Origin: an uncultured Bacteroidota bacterium
GTDB taxonomy: Bacteria > Bacteroidota > Bacteroidia > Flavobacteriales_D > Sanyastnellaceae
DNA length: 45,264 nt
NCBI GenBank assembly: GCA_903932685.1
Contig: CAIZGX010000049.1
Location: forward strand, 1-45,264
Direction of reading: 5' to 3'
The notes beneath the pieces were generated by a model. The model did not search any database and was not told the DNA's origin. It saw only the letters and a program-made list of their open reading frames with translations. This document shows positions 35,100-43,696 of this stretch, one piece after another. The translations under genes were made by a program, and so were the position numbers. The first letter of the stretch is position 1; each line of letters opens with the position of its first letter.

Positions 35100-37192
35100 C
35101 GTAATGTAATTTGAATGAATTGATGATTGGCCTTTGTTCCAGGAAGTACAGTTTGCGAAACCACCTTTCCGTATCCAGAGGTTGAAACCTTTAGTCCTCT
35201 TTTTTCCAAGACATACACCGCATCAGAGAGTCCCATTCCACGAACGTCCGGAACCTTTTGTCCATTTTCGTCTTTGCTTGAAAGCGTCAGTGTACTGCCA
35301 TCTGCGGTTGCACTTACGATTTGCGCGTCAGTTTCTACTGCATAAGGGAATTGAACATGCGAGAATGCCTTGCGCAATGAGTTTGATTCTCCAGATAAAA
35401 TTGTCGGAATCCAAGGTTGTGCAACAAACGTGCTGTCACTCCCCATGGCGTTGTGCGGAATATCCAATTCGGTTCCGAATAATATATTCGCTAAATCACG
35501 AAAGACGGGTGCTGCAACCTTGCCACCGAAAGCCTCGAAAACTCTGGCTTTATTTACAACAACAATGCACGAATACTTAGGATCCTCAGCTGGGAAATAC
35601 CCAACAAATGAGGCTCTGTGATAATTCTCGAGATAGACACCGTTCTCATTAATACGAGCAGTTCCTGTTTTTCCTGCGGCGCGATAAGGAGAATGTTTAA
35701 ACACGCCCTTACCTGTTCCAATAGTGGTTACAGCCTCCATAAGCTTGCGACCCTTAGCTATGGTTTCTGGTTTTAAAAAATTCTCTCGAATAACAACCGG
35801 TTCATACTTTTCGTAAGTCAAACCGTTTTTTCGAATCTCACTCACCAAGCGAGGCTTCATGAATTTTCCACCATTCGCTATGGCATTGTAAAAACACAAT
35901 TGGTGAAGAGGTGTTACTTGAACCTCATAACCAACAGCCATTTGAGTCAAGCTTAAATCACTCCAATCAGCCGCCTTAGTTGTTCGCTTCACAACTGACT
36001 TTCCTTCACCCAGCAAATCAATACCTACCAATTGTCCGTATCCAAAACGGTCTAAGTAATCCAAGAACTTCTGCGGATTGCTTCCAAACACATCACGCAC
36101 AACCATGGCTGTGCCTACGTTTGAAGATTTCGCATAAACTTGTTCAATCGTAATTGAACCACATGCCTTGACATCTCGCAGCGTGTGATCACCAATTGTG
36201 AATGTTCCTCCTCCGGTATGTACAACCTTTCCAAGATCTAAGTTGCCTTCTTCTATTGCCGCTAAAAGACTCGCAAGCTTCATGGTGGATCCAGGCTCGA
36301 CACTTTGCGTTAATGCAAGATTTTCTATTTCGTAAAATTTATTGGAAACAGAATCGTAAGTCAAATTAGCCAGTGCCTTGATGTAGCCTGTTTTCACTTC
36401 CATCAAAATCACACAACCCCAATCGGCGCGGTTCACTTCCATGGTGTGACGCAAAGAACTCTGAGCGGCATCTTGCAAGTGAACATCTAATGTGGTAACG
36501 ACATCAAATCCTGGTTCTGGCTCAACTACGTAATCATCGCTCATGGGAACCCACGTATCGCCGCCTACCTTCTGTTGCATCTGCTTGCCCGCCTTTCCTC
36601 TTAAAAGTGAATCGTAAGAAGCTTCCAAACCCACCATGTTGCTCTCTCTGAAAATCCCAATGGTTCTTGCTGCCAAAGCACCATAAGGCTTCGAACGTTT
36701 GTCCCTTGAATTAATAACGAATCCACTTCTCAGCTTTCTCGCATTCACATAAGGCAATGCCTTGAATTTCTGTAACTGATTATAATTTATATGATCAATA
36801 ACTTTCATGTACCCATTCTTCGATTCAATAGCAGACAAGAACATATCCTTGTACTCCTGAGCTGTTCGGTCACGAAACAAATCAGAAAGTCCAGCACAGA
36901 GGCTATCCAATTTCGAATTGAAACGCTCAATGTTATAACCGCCTTTGCTGTCCCAGCGGATTTCATATTCCGGAACACTGGTTGAAAGTGGGGATCCGTC
37001 AGCTGCAAGAATTCTTCCACGCTCTGGTTCAATATCACGAATCTTATAGGTAAACTGAGCAGCTCTCTTCTGCGCGTCTTCGTTTGGAATGGCCTGAATG
37101 TAAAACACTTTACCAATGATGATAAGAGCCAAAACGCATAAAACCACGTACAAGACATAGATCCAAACAGATATCTTCTTCAACTCATTCAT
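35096..37192 (-). CDS. ftsI: FtsI-type penicillin-binding protein with PASTA domain
   Basis: A class B transpeptidase that crosslinks septal peptidoglycan with FtsW. From the ATG at 37192 it has 698 residues: short cytoplasmic tail, one membrane helix (about 6-28), dimerisation/pedestal domain, and a transpeptidase domain with the catalytic SxxK in VEPGSTMKLAS, SSN in YAKSSNVGTA and KTGT in AAGKTGTARI. One C-terminal PASTA domain starts VPDVRGMGLSDAVYVLEKRG. Another ATG at 37222 would add 10 residues and increase overlap with the upstream gene; both are possible. PASTA on FtsI is common in Bacteroidota and in Gram-positive bacteria. Confidence 0.93.
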   Translation of the reverse strand: MNELKKISVWIYVLYVVLCVLALIIIGKVFYIQAIPNEDAQKRAAQFTYKIRDIEPERGRILAADGSPLSTSVPEYEIRWDSKGGYNIERFNSKLDSLCAGLSDLFRDRTAQEYKDMFLSAIESKNGYMKVIDHINYNQLQKFKALPYVNARKLRSGFVINSRDKRSKPYGALAARTIGIFRESNMVGLEASYDSLLRGKAGKQMQQKVGGDTWVPMSDDYVVEPEPGFDVVTTLDVHLQDAAQSSLRHTMEVNRADWGCVILMEVKTGYIKALANLTYDSVSNKFYEIENLALTQSVEPGSTMKLASLLAAIEEGNLDLGKVVHTGGGTFTIGDHTLRDVKACGSITIEQVYAKSSNVGTAMVVRDVFGSNPQKFLDYLDRFGYGQLVGIDLLGEGKSVVKRTTKAADWSDLSLTQMAVGYEVQVTPLHQLCFYNAIANGGKFMKPRLVSEIRKNGLTYEKYEPVVIRENFLKPETIAKGRKLMEAVTTIGTGKGVFKHSPYRAAGKTGTARINENGVYLENYHRASFVGYFPAEDPKYSCIVVVNKARVFEAFGGKVAAPVFRDLANILFGTELDIPHNAMGSDSTFVAQPWIPTILSGESNSLRKAFSHVQFPYAVETDAQIVSATADGSTLTLSSKDENGQKVPDVRGMGLSDAVYVLEKRGLKVSTSGYGKVVSQTVLPGTKANHQFIQITLR

Positions 37193-37547
37193 GGCTCGTC
37201 TTGAAGAAATTTGAATCGACATCTATGATGAACGGAGTGGTTGTAGAATTCACCAAACCCCAAGGAGCCACTTGACCTACGACTTCACTGTGCTGAGATT
37301 TAACACTTAATTCACTTGCATTGGTGCTGTACTCAGAATTCAAATTCTTAAGTTCATCCTTCGTGTTTTTGATTTCAATCTGAACCGATTCAAAGTAGTA
37401 AATCATACTAATTTGAATGAAGAAAAGCACCACTATAAAAAAGAAAAAAGGCATCTGACGCACCAACGACTGGCGTGTCAAGAATTCTCCTCCTATGATT
37501 TCTCTGAAGGTAATTCCTTTGCGTTTTGTTTCTTCGTTCTTAGCCAT
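37185..37547 (-). CDS. ftsL: FtsL-like cell division protein
   Basis: A 120-residue bitopic protein in the ftsL position between rsmH and ftsI. It has a charged cytoplasmic N terminus (about 1-30), one membrane helix (about 32-52, MPFFFFIVVLFFIQISMIYYF) and a predicted coiled coil after it (VQIEIKNTKDELKNLNSEYS). The sequence is diverged as usual for FtsL, so the name rests on size, topology and place. It overlaps ftsI by 8 bp with the chosen ftsI start. Confidence 0.82.
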   Translation of the reverse strand: MAKNEETKRKGITFREIIGGEFLTRQSLVRQMPFFFFIVVLFFIQISMIYYFESVQIEIKNTKDELKNLNSEYSTNASELSVKSQHSEVVGQVAPWGLVNSTTTPFIIDVDSNFFKTSHE

Positions 37548-37585
37548 TTTTAAATACCGAACGAATATTCATTCGGTTTAAAGTT

Positions 37586-38479
37586 TTATTTTTTTTGTCC
37601 TACTCGAAGTTTAGCACTTCGACTTCTGCCATTTCTTTCTATTTCTTCTTGTGATGGAAGAATCGGTTTGCTCTTCACCGGCTCTATCTGACGCTCGAGA
37701 TTTCCGAAAAAATCCTTCTTTATCTCTCCTTCTAAATTTCCAGACCGAAGGAAATCTTTCACCAAACGATCTTCCAAACTGTGATAACTAATCACCACCA
37801 ATCTTCCCTCCGGAGCCAATAGCTCCAACGATTGTTCAAGGAACTCTTTCAAAACAGCAATCTCATCGTTCACTACCATTCGAAATGCCTGGAACATTTG
37901 CGCCAAGAATTGCTTCTCCTTGCCTCTCTTCGCAAACGACTGCGTGCAGTCGATCAAAGCTTGAGTGGTGCCCAAGGGCTTGTGCATATCAATTTCCGTT
38001 GCAACTTTGTAGGCTCCGTCTAGCTCGCCGTACATTCTAAGTGCATCTGTAATCTCTTGAACGCTGGACTTATTGATCCATTCATCTGCAGAAATGCCAG
38101 ACGACTGATTCATGCGCATATCCAAAGGACCGTTGAACCGGATTGAAAATCCACGCTCGCCAGAATCGAACTGATGACTGCTAACACCCAGGTCTGCCAA
38201 AATCCCATCGACTTGCTGAAATCCGTGTAGCTCAACCCAATTCTTAACGAATCTGAAATTTTGAGGGACAAAAATCAATCGCTCATCTTGCGGGACATTT
38301 TTCGCTGCCTCACCATCCTGATCAAACGCAATGAGTTTTCCCGTTGTCAACTGTTTCAATATTTCTTTCGAATGACCTCCGCCTCCAAAAGTCACGTCTA
38401 CATAAACCCCGTTAGGTTTAATGTTTAACCCCTCAATCGACTCTTTCAACAGCACAGGGGTATGATAAACTTGCTCCAT
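37586..38479 (-). CDS. rsmH: 16S rRNA (cytosine-1402-N4)-methyltransferase RsmH
   Basis: RsmH (MraW) methylates C1402 of 16S rRNA. The 297-residue product starts YHTPVLLKESIEGL, with SAM site YVDVTFGGGGHSKEIL, DGILADLGVSSHQFD, the helical insert, QMFQAFRMVVNDE and VVISYHSLEDRLVKDF. Its C terminus ends NGRSRSAKLRVGQKK, typical for the family. The start codon overlaps the mraZ stop as TAATG. Confidence 0.97.
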   Translation of the reverse strand: MEQVYHTPVLLKESIEGLNIKPNGVYVDVTFGGGGHSKEILKQLTTGKLIAFDQDGEAAKNVPQDERLIFVPQNFRFVKNWVELHGFQQVDGILADLGVSSHQFDSGERGFSIRFNGPLDMRMNQSSGISADEWINKSSVQEITDALRMYGELDGAYKVATEIDMHKPLGTTQALIDCTQSFAKRGKEKQFLAQMFQAFRMVVNDEIAVLKEFLEQSLELLAPEGRLVVISYHSLEDRLVKDFLRSGNLEGEIKKDFFGNLERQIEPVKSKPILPSQEEIERNGRSRSAKLRVGQKK

Positions 38480-38955
38480 TACTTGTCGCCCTTTGCGTCA
38501 ATGTCTTTCCTAACCTCTTCAGCCAACGCTCCAAAATCCATCTCCTCGCCCAATACTTCAGCGTTGTATTGATCTAAACTCCAGATTTCCATCTTCTGTC
38601 CCAATCCAGAAATAACCAATTCATTCTTCGAACCGTCAACTCCTGCATATTCTAAAAGACTTGCCGGAAGTGATAACCGACCTACACTATCCAATTCAAG
38701 ATGCGTTGCACCTTTCATAAACTTGCGTTGGAACATCTGATGCTTTTGATTGTATCTGCTCAATTTCGACATCTCTTCATTTACCATGTCCCATTCTGGT
38801 TTTGGATAAACCACCAAGCACTGTGTGAAGATGTCGCGATTCACTACCAAACCATGATGAAGAATATCCTCCAGCTGCTTTTTCAAGCGTGCAGGAAAGA
38901 GCAAGCGCCCTTTTGCGTCGACTTTACAGTGGTATTCTCCGAGTAGGTTTAACAT
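38479..38955 (-). CDS. mraZ: transcriptional regulator MraZ
   Basis: MraZ is the DNA-binding regulator that opens most dcw clusters and usually represses its own operon. The 158-residue product has two AbrB-like swapped-hairpin repeats: GEYHCKVDAKGRLLFPARLKKQL and ATHLELDSVGRLSLPASLLEYAGV. The ATG at 38955 gives MLNLLGEYHC, the usual start; the start at 38997 adds 14 residues that would overlap the operator and is rejected. Upstream is a row of TGG[GT][AT] boxes at about 10-bp spacing. Confidence 0.96.
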   Translation of the reverse strand: MLNLLGEYHCKVDAKGRLLFPARLKKQLEDILHHGLVVNRDIFTQCLVVYPKPEWDMVNEEMSKLSRYNQKHQMFQRKFMKGATHLELDSVGRLSLPASLLEYAGVDGSKNELVISGLGQKMEIWSLDQYNAEVLGEEMDFGALAEEVRKDIDAKGDK

Positions 38956-38974
38956 TCGATTGTGAATTGTTTTC

Positions 38975-38982
38975 CAAAAATA
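38975..38982 (-). promoter_or_regulatory. -7 element of the dcw operon (PmraZ)
   Basis: On the minus strand TATTTTTG is a perfect TAnnTTTG, 19 bp before the mraZ ATG. No TTG is found at the -33 distance; that position lies in the MraZ-box array. Confidence 0.6.
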
Positions 38983-39027
38983 ATCACTTCTTCCCACTTT
39001 TTACCACTAAATAACCACAAATTACCA
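38982..39027 (-). promoter_or_regulatory. MraZ operator: row of TGGKW boxes
   Basis: Reading toward mraZ, TGGTA (39027-39023), TGGTT (39017-39013), TGGTA (39006-39002), TGGGA (38996-38992) and TGATT (38986-38982) follow at steps of 10, 11, 10 and 10 bp. E. coli MraZ is known to bind TGGG-type repeats at 10-bp spacing upstream of mraZ. The last boxes overlap the -33 to -7 region, so binding would block the promoter. Confidence 0.65.
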
Positions 39028-39114
39028 TTTTGTTAAAAACTTCGGAGAGAAAACCAGTGGACACAGATTCCAAAACCCTTGTTAAATAACGTATTAGACC
39101 TTGTTTACAGCCGG

Positions 39115-39129
39115 TGGGAAAAAGTGGGA
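39115..39129 (+). promoter_or_regulatory. second MraZ-type box pair in the divergent region
   Basis: Two TGGGA boxes (39115-39119 and 39125-39129) are spaced 10 bp on the plus strand, directed toward the hydrolase gene. A single TGGGA on the minus strand lies at 39157-39153. They may allow MraZ to act on the divergent gene too. Confidence 0.4.
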
Positions 39130-39239
39130 AATGTTAATTACAATGAACACACTCCCACATTCACCGCGAATTGTTCATTGCTTGTAACATTGTGCGCCAG
39201 TTGTCGAGCAAAATCGCGTAAATTCGTGAGCTATAGATT

Positions 39240-40001
39240 ATGGAATACACTTTAAAAACCGACGGTGATTACACCTACATTGAGGAAGGCGAGGGCAAAC
39301 CACTTGTTCTCCTTCATGGCTTATTTGGAGCATTGAGCAATTTCAAAGACGTGGTGGATCATTTCAGACCACGATATAAAGTTGTCATCCCAATGCTGCC
39401 GCTATACACCATGCCCATGCTCACCACAGGGGTAAAGTCCTTGGCCGAATTTTTACATGACTTCATTCAACATAAAAAATGGGACAAGGTGAATCTCTTA
39501 GGAAATTCACTCGGTGGACACGTTGCCCTGGTGTACACGAAAAACCATTTGGAAAAAGTTGAATCGCTTATCCTTACCGCCAGCAGTGGCCTGTATGAAA
39601 ATGCATTCGGATCAAGCTTTCCAAGGAGAGAAGACAAAGAATTCATTCGTCAAAAAGTTGCTCTTACATTCTACGATCCGAAACACGCCACTCCGGAGTT
39701 GGTAGATGAGTGTTATGAGGTAGTCAATGACCGTAACCGCGTGATTCGCATTCTTGCGCTTGCAAAAAGTGCCATTCGCCATAACATGACCGACGATTTA
39801 AAAGACATGAACATTCCAGCGTGCTTAATCTGGGGGAAAAACGACACTATCACTCCTCCAGAAGTGGCAGAAGAATTTCAACACAAACTTCCACAAGCCA
39901 AATTGTATTGGATAGAAGAATGCGGACACGCGCCTATGATGGAGCAATCTGAGCAATTCAACAATCTACTCGACGCTTGGTTAATTGAGCAAAATATCTA
40001 A
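39240..40001 (+). CDS. alpha/beta hydrolase
   Basis: A 253-residue cytoplasmic alpha/beta-hydrolase. The N-terminal oxyanion segment LVLLHGLFGA, the nucleophile elbow LLGNSLGGHVAL, an acid in IWGKNDTITPPE and His in EECGHAPMMEQ form a complete catalytic triad. There is no signal peptide. The substrate is unknown; esterase, peptidase or carbon-carbon hydrolase activity is possible. It lies 6 bp upstream of engB on the same strand and is divergent from mraZ. TAAATTCG (39219-39226) is one base from the -7 consensus and could be its promoter. Confidence 0.88.
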   Translation: MEYTLKTDGDYTYIEEGEGKPLVLLHGLFGALSNFKDVVDHFRPRYKVVIPMLPLYTMPMLTTGVKSLAEFLHDFIQHKKWDKVNLLGNSLGGHVALVYTKNHLEKVESLILTASSGLYENAFGSSFPRREDKEFIRQKVALTFYDPKHATPELVDECYEVVNDRNRVIRILALAKSAIRHNMTDDLKDMNIPACLIWGKNDTITPPEVAEEFQHKLPQAKLYWIEECGHAPMMEQSEQFNNLLDAWLIEQNI

Positions 40002-40007
40002 AGCAAA

Positions 40008-40640
40008 ATGAGCAAAGAATTAATTCATTCTGCTACGTTCGTTAAGTCATCTGTTGAAATCGACAAGTGCCCACTTCCGGCATATCCTGAATTCGCCTTT
40101 ATTGGCCGTTCGAACGTGGGTAAGAGTTCACTCATTAACATGTTGGTGAACAAGAAAGGTCTTGCCAAAACATCTTCAAGCCCTGGAAAAACCCAGACCA
40201 TCAATCACTTCCTGATAAACGAAGAAAAGAACCCGTGGTTTTTGGTCGATCTTCCAGGATACGGCTACGCCAAAACTTCTAAGACAGAGCGCAACAAGTG
40301 GGGAAGTTTCATTCGCAGTTACCTCGACAAACGCGAGAACTTGATTTGCACTTTTGTACTGCTAGATTTCAGAATACCTCCGCAAAAAATTGACATTGAA
40401 TTCATGCAATGGTTGGGTGAGCAAGGACTGCCCTTCTGCATCGCCTTCACGAAGTGTGAGAAACTCACAGAACTTCAGAAAACCATTCGCTTCGATGCCT
40501 TTACAGTTGAATTGAAAAAGACATGGGAAGAACTTCCGCAACACTTCCTTACTGCAGCTGTAGAGCGCATGGGGCGTGTTGAAATTCAAGAGCAAATTGA
40601 AGCCTGGAGAAAGGAATTCGCGAACGACTTTACGTTATAG
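40008..40640 (+). CDS. engB: ribosome biogenesis GTPase EngB/YsxC
   Basis: EngB is an essential GTPase for large ribosomal subunit assembly. The 210-residue product has G1 GRSNVGKSS (33-41), G2 region KTSSSPGKTQTINHFLI, G3 DLPGYGYAK and G4 FTKCEKLT. The G3 and following NKWGSFIRSYL are typical of the TrmE-Era-EngA-YihA group. Length is normal. It follows the hydrolase gene by 6 bp and overlaps gldC by 6 bp at the 3' end. Confidence 0.96.
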   Translation: MSKELIHSATFVKSSVEIDKCPLPAYPEFAFIGRSNVGKSSLINMLVNKKGLAKTSSSPGKTQTINHFLINEEKNPWFLVDLPGYGYAKTSKTERNKWGSFIRSYLDKRENLICTFVLLDFRIPPQKIDIEFMQWLGEQGLPFCIAFTKCEKLTELQKTIRFDAFTVELKKTWEELPQHFLTAAVERMGRVEIQEQIEAWRKEFANDFTL

Positions 40641-40964
40641 CGGCGGATTTATCTTCATCTTCTCAGCATAATAGTCACAGAAATCGCGCATGGTTGCTGC
40701 CATTCGCGCATCGCCTGTTGCCTTTTCGAAACTATCTGAAAGAGTCAACAACGTCTGATGAACGAAGAATGTCATTTCTTCCACTTGCATTTCTTTCGTC
40801 CATAAATCTATGCGCATCGTGTTGGCCTCAGCCTTGTCCCACACAGAGAGAATCATGGCTTTACACTCTGCCTTCTTTCCAAGTTCTGGAGCTTCCCATT
40901 GAATGGTCTCAGGCACATTGTTTTCGTCTAATTCAATATCAATTGTTATGGTCGACTTCTTCAT
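40635..40964 (-). CDS. gldC: gliding motility protein GldC
   Basis: A 109-residue soluble protein matching GldC of gliding Bacteroidota: ITIDIELDENNVPETIQWEAP, AMILSVWDKAEANTMRIDLWTKEM, and MTFFVHQTLLTLSDSFEKATGD followed by MRDFCDYYAEKM. GldC accompanies GldB in gliding motility and type IX secretion; it enhances but is not strictly needed for gliding in Flavobacterium. It overlaps gldB by 4 bp (ATGA), so the two are translationally coupled. Confidence 0.9.
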   Translation of the reverse strand: MKKSTITIDIELDENNVPETIQWEAPELGKKAECKAMILSVWDKAEANTMRIDLWTKEMQVEEMTFFVHQTLLTLSDSFEKATGDARMAATMRDFCDYYAEKMKINPPL

Positions 40965-42004
40965 AAATTCGGTTTGTATGCTTGTAATATTTTCTGCGCG
41001 TTGTCTTCTTTCATTAATCGATCAACGGTAATCTCCGGATGTTTTTCCATATAACTCTTCACCATTTGAAAACCCATAAACACCCCCAACTGCGGAGCGC
41101 TTTCTTGAGGAACATTCTCTGCATTGGTAAATGGAGCATATTCAAACCACTTCTGCACCTCTACTCTATTCTTAGAAAAGAGCACCTCTTGTCTGGCAAT
41201 TTCCTTCCACACATTCAACTGATGCCCCTGTGTCCACGTGTATTCCTTTGAAGTCCATGCCATGAGTGTTGAGTCTTGAATTTCTTCAAACGCTAACCAG
41301 GTGAGGTAGTGTGCCTTCCCATGAAAGATCATTTCTGAGAGCATATCATTTTCATGTTGAAGGGTATCTGACTTCAACAAATAATAATAAGCTAAATTCT
41401 TAATTGCATTAGGCACAAGCTGAGCGCGAGTCATATCGTCCTTCTGGTATTGCGGAAAAGGAACCGACTTCGTGATTCTATTTTCGTTTCCTAAATAAAA
41501 ATCCAATCCAACGGCTAAGTATTCATCTGTGCTGTAGGCACCGATATTGAATCCTGAATTCATCCAAATCAACTGAGGAGGTTTCATATTCGGAATCAAC
41601 GTTTGCATGCGAAGAGCAGCTTCCAATATTTTTTCATGAAGGGAATCGAGACGTTCTTGCGGATAGTTCTTTTCAATTTCTGATTTCAAATCTCGAAAAT
41701 CGGGATGACTTACAAACCCCTGAACCATTTGAACCGTTGATAGGCTGTCGCATGGCCCGGCGTTTAGTATGCGCTCGAGATAGAGGCAGAAAAACTTCCC
41801 GTATTTCGTTTTTAATTCAGAAATATTCTGAGAGTTTTTCCAATCGGCAATGAAAAAGTCTTGATCAAACCTCAGAGGATTCAACGATTTACCTTCAACT
41901 TCCACATCAATATCTTTGTGCTTGTCTGCCTCTCCGCAGGAGTAACAGAGGATTGTCAACAAAATTGACAATACAGCAAGGTAGGAATTCGTTAGCTTTG
42001 GCAT
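40961..42004 (-). CDS. gldB: gliding motility lipoprotein GldB
   Basis: A 347-residue lipoprotein with signal peptide LAVLSILLTILCYSC (lipobox Cys about residue 23) and the GldB-type body: LRFDQDFFIADW, FCLYLERILNAGP, a domain with PPQLIWMNSGFNIGAYSTDEYLAVGLDFYLG, and a C terminus with NVPQESAPQLGVFMGFQMVKSYMEKHPE. GldB is required for gliding in Flavobacterium. The ATG at 42004 is chosen over a TTG four codons upstream. GACTTTTG (minus strand, 42021-42014), one base off the -7 consensus, lies 9 nt before the ATG. Confidence 0.9.
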   Translation of the reverse strand: MPKLTNSYLAVLSILLTILCYSCGEADKHKDIDVEVEGKSLNPLRFDQDFFIADWKNSQNISELKTKYGKFFCLYLERILNAGPCDSLSTVQMVQGFVSHPDFRDLKSEIEKNYPQERLDSLHEKILEAALRMQTLIPNMKPPQLIWMNSGFNIGAYSTDEYLAVGLDFYLGNENRITKSVPFPQYQKDDMTRAQLVPNAIKNLAYYYLLKSDTLQHENDMLSEMIFHGKAHYLTWLAFEEIQDSTLMAWTSKEYTWTQGHQLNVWKEIARQEVLFSKNRVEVQKWFEYAPFTNAENVPQESAPQLGVFMGFQMVKSYMEKHPEITVDRLMKEDNAQKILQAYKPNL

Positions 42005-42039
42005 AGTTATTTGCAAAAGTCATTAAAAAAGACCTTCAT

Positions 42040-42861
42040 ATGAAAAAAATAAACACCTTAATTCTGTTCTGCACATTGACAATGATGTCTTTTGCGCAGG
42101 CGACTGCAACAACCAACAAGTTTCGTTTGGGCTTTAAAGTCTCTCCAAATATTTCTTGGCTGGCAAGTGATAACAGCAATATGACTGTTGGCGACAAATC
42201 TCTTCAATTTGGATATGGTTTGAACTTCGATATTTTCTTCGCGGAAAATTATGCAATAGGTACCGGCTTCAACATCAACAATACCGGTGGTAAATATTCA
42301 TACTTCGCAGAATACACGGGGGATGATATTGATGCTGTTGGAAATGTAGTAACGAATATGAAGCAGGTAGGATTAATTAGTAGAGATCTTCGACTTCAAT
42401 ATTTGCAAATTCCGTTGACCTTCAAAATGAAAACCAATGAGATTGGCTACCTAACCTATTGGGGACAATTCGGGTTGGGTTTAAACATGAATCTTAAGGC
42501 TCTCAGCGATGACAACATTGATTACTTGTATTACCAAAACAAAAACACCTTCGCATGGGAAAAATCAAACCGAGAGACATCAACAATAAGCTCGAACGAT
42601 ATTAAAAATGAAGTAAATATCTTTTCTGCCAATTTAATGTTCGCTGCAGGTGTTGAATATAACCTATCTGGAAATACAAGCATCTTGGCAGGACTTACTT
42701 TCCAAAACGGTTTTACCGATGCGTTAAAAGGAAATGGCGTAGTGAAGGATCAAAGCACGAACTCGCCCACATTTAATGGAGGTGCTGCGAACACCCCTAA
42801 AACCTTCGAGTTATCCGGACTCCCGAATTACATTGAATTGAACATCGGCATTTTATTCTAA
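42040..42861 (+). CDS. outer membrane beta-barrel protein (porin-family type)
   Basis: A 273-residue exported protein with a Sec signal peptide (ends MMSFAQA) and alternating beta strands typical of the 8-stranded OMP_b-brl family: FRLGFKVSPNISWLASDN, FGYGLNFDIFFAENYAIGTGFNINNTGG, GYLTYWGQFGLGLNMNL, and a final strand with PNYIELNIGILF, where the terminal Phe is the barrel-assembly signal. Function is unknown; such small barrels are common in Bacteroidota. It is divergent from gldB and ends in a terminator hairpin that also serves the next start region. Confidence 0.85.
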   Translation: MKKINTLILFCTLTMMSFAQATATTNKFRLGFKVSPNISWLASDNSNMTVGDKSLQFGYGLNFDIFFAENYAIGTGFNINNTGGKYSYFAEYTGDDIDAVGNVVTNMKQVGLISRDLRLQYLQIPLTFKMKTNEIGYLTYWGQFGLGLNMNLKALSDDNIDYLYYQNKNTFAWEKSNRETSTISSNDIKNEVNIFSANLMFAAGVEYNLSGNTSILAGLTFQNGFTDALKGNGVVKDQSTNSPTFNGGAANTPKTFELSGLPNYIELNIGILF

Positions 42862-42880
42862 TAGATAAAATTCATTTTGT

Positions 42881-42913
42881 AAATCCCGTACCTTTGAGGT
42901 TCGGGATTTTTTT
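42881..42913 (+). terminator. terminator after the barrel gene, overlapping the nadE promoter
   Basis: AAATCCCG (42881-42888) pairs with CGGGATTT (42902-42909) around a 13-nt loop, followed by T4. The ATG of nadE starts right after the T-tract at 42914. The loop contains TACCTTTG (42889-42896), a perfect TAnnTTTG. Confidence 0.75.
42889..42896 (+). promoter_or_regulatory. -7 element of nadE inside the terminator loop
   Basis: TACCTTTG matches TAnnTTTG and is 17 bp before the nadE ATG. No TTG is seen at the usual -33 distance; a TTTTG at 42875-42879 is too close. Confidence 0.45.
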
Positions 42914-43696
42914 ATGAAAAAAAAGCAAACTGTAGAATACATTGTAAAATGGCTTAACAACTATTGCGAGACCAATGGTATGCGCGGATTTGTGATTGGT
43001 GTTAGCGGTGGAATTGACTCTGCGCTAACATCTGCGCTTTGCGCAATGACAAACAAACCGACCCTTCTAGTAGAGATGCCCATTCATCAGGCGCCAAGTC
43101 ACGTAAGTCGCGCACAACAGCACATTGCATTTCTTAAAAAGAGATTTGAAAACGTAACAAGTCTTCAAGTCGAATTAACTACTTCTTTCGATACACTTGT
43201 TCAAGCACTGCCGCCTTCAGACAATGAATATTTATACAATTTAAGCTTGGCCAACACACGTGCACGCCTGCGTATGACCACGCTCTTTTATCTAGCCGGA
43301 ACTCACAGGCATCTTGTTGCTGGTACTGGAAATAAAATCGAAGATTTCGGCGTTGGATTTTTCACGAAGTACGGAGATGGCGGCGTTGATCTATCGCCCA
43401 TAGCGGATTTAACCAAGACAGAAGTTTATTCCTTAGCTGAATCGCTTGGAATTCATGACGACATATTAAACGCTGCACCCACAGATGGTCTCTTTGGAGA
43501 TGACAGAAGCGATGAAGATCAACTGGGAGCTAGCTATCCTGAGCTCGAGTGGGCAATGGCTTACATCGATAATGGTGAAAAAATCTCCAAGCGCGAACGT
43601 GATGTTTTGGACATTTACCAAAAATTAAACAAGCAGAATCAACACAAAATGCAACCCATTCCGGTTTGTATTATACCTGAAGACCTACGAACATGA
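42914..43696 (+). CDS. nadE: NH3-dependent NAD+ synthetase
   Basis: NadE makes NAD+ from deamido-NAD+, ATP and ammonia. The 260-residue product has the N-type PP-loop VSGGIDSALTSAL (about 30-42), TRARLRMTTLFYLAG, GTGNKIEDFGVGFFTKYGDGGVDLSPIADLTKTEVY and PTDGLFGDDRSDE. There is no glutaminase domain, so the enzyme uses free ammonia. Length is normal. It overlaps the SDR gene by 4 bp (ATGA). I recall nadE next to gldBC in other Flavobacteria, which would fit this order. Confidence 0.95.
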   Translation: MKKKQTVEYIVKWLNNYCETNGMRGFVIGVSGGIDSALTSALCAMTNKPTLLVEMPIHQAPSHVSRAQQHIAFLKKRFENVTSLQVELTTSFDTLVQALPPSDNEYLYNLSLANTRARLRMTTLFYLAGTHRHLVAGTGNKIEDFGVGFFTKYGDGGVDLSPIADLTKTEVYSLAESLGIHDDILNAAPTDGLFGDDRSDEDQLGASYPELEWAMAYIDNGEKISKRERDVLDIYQKLNKQNQHKMQPIPVCIIPEDLRT

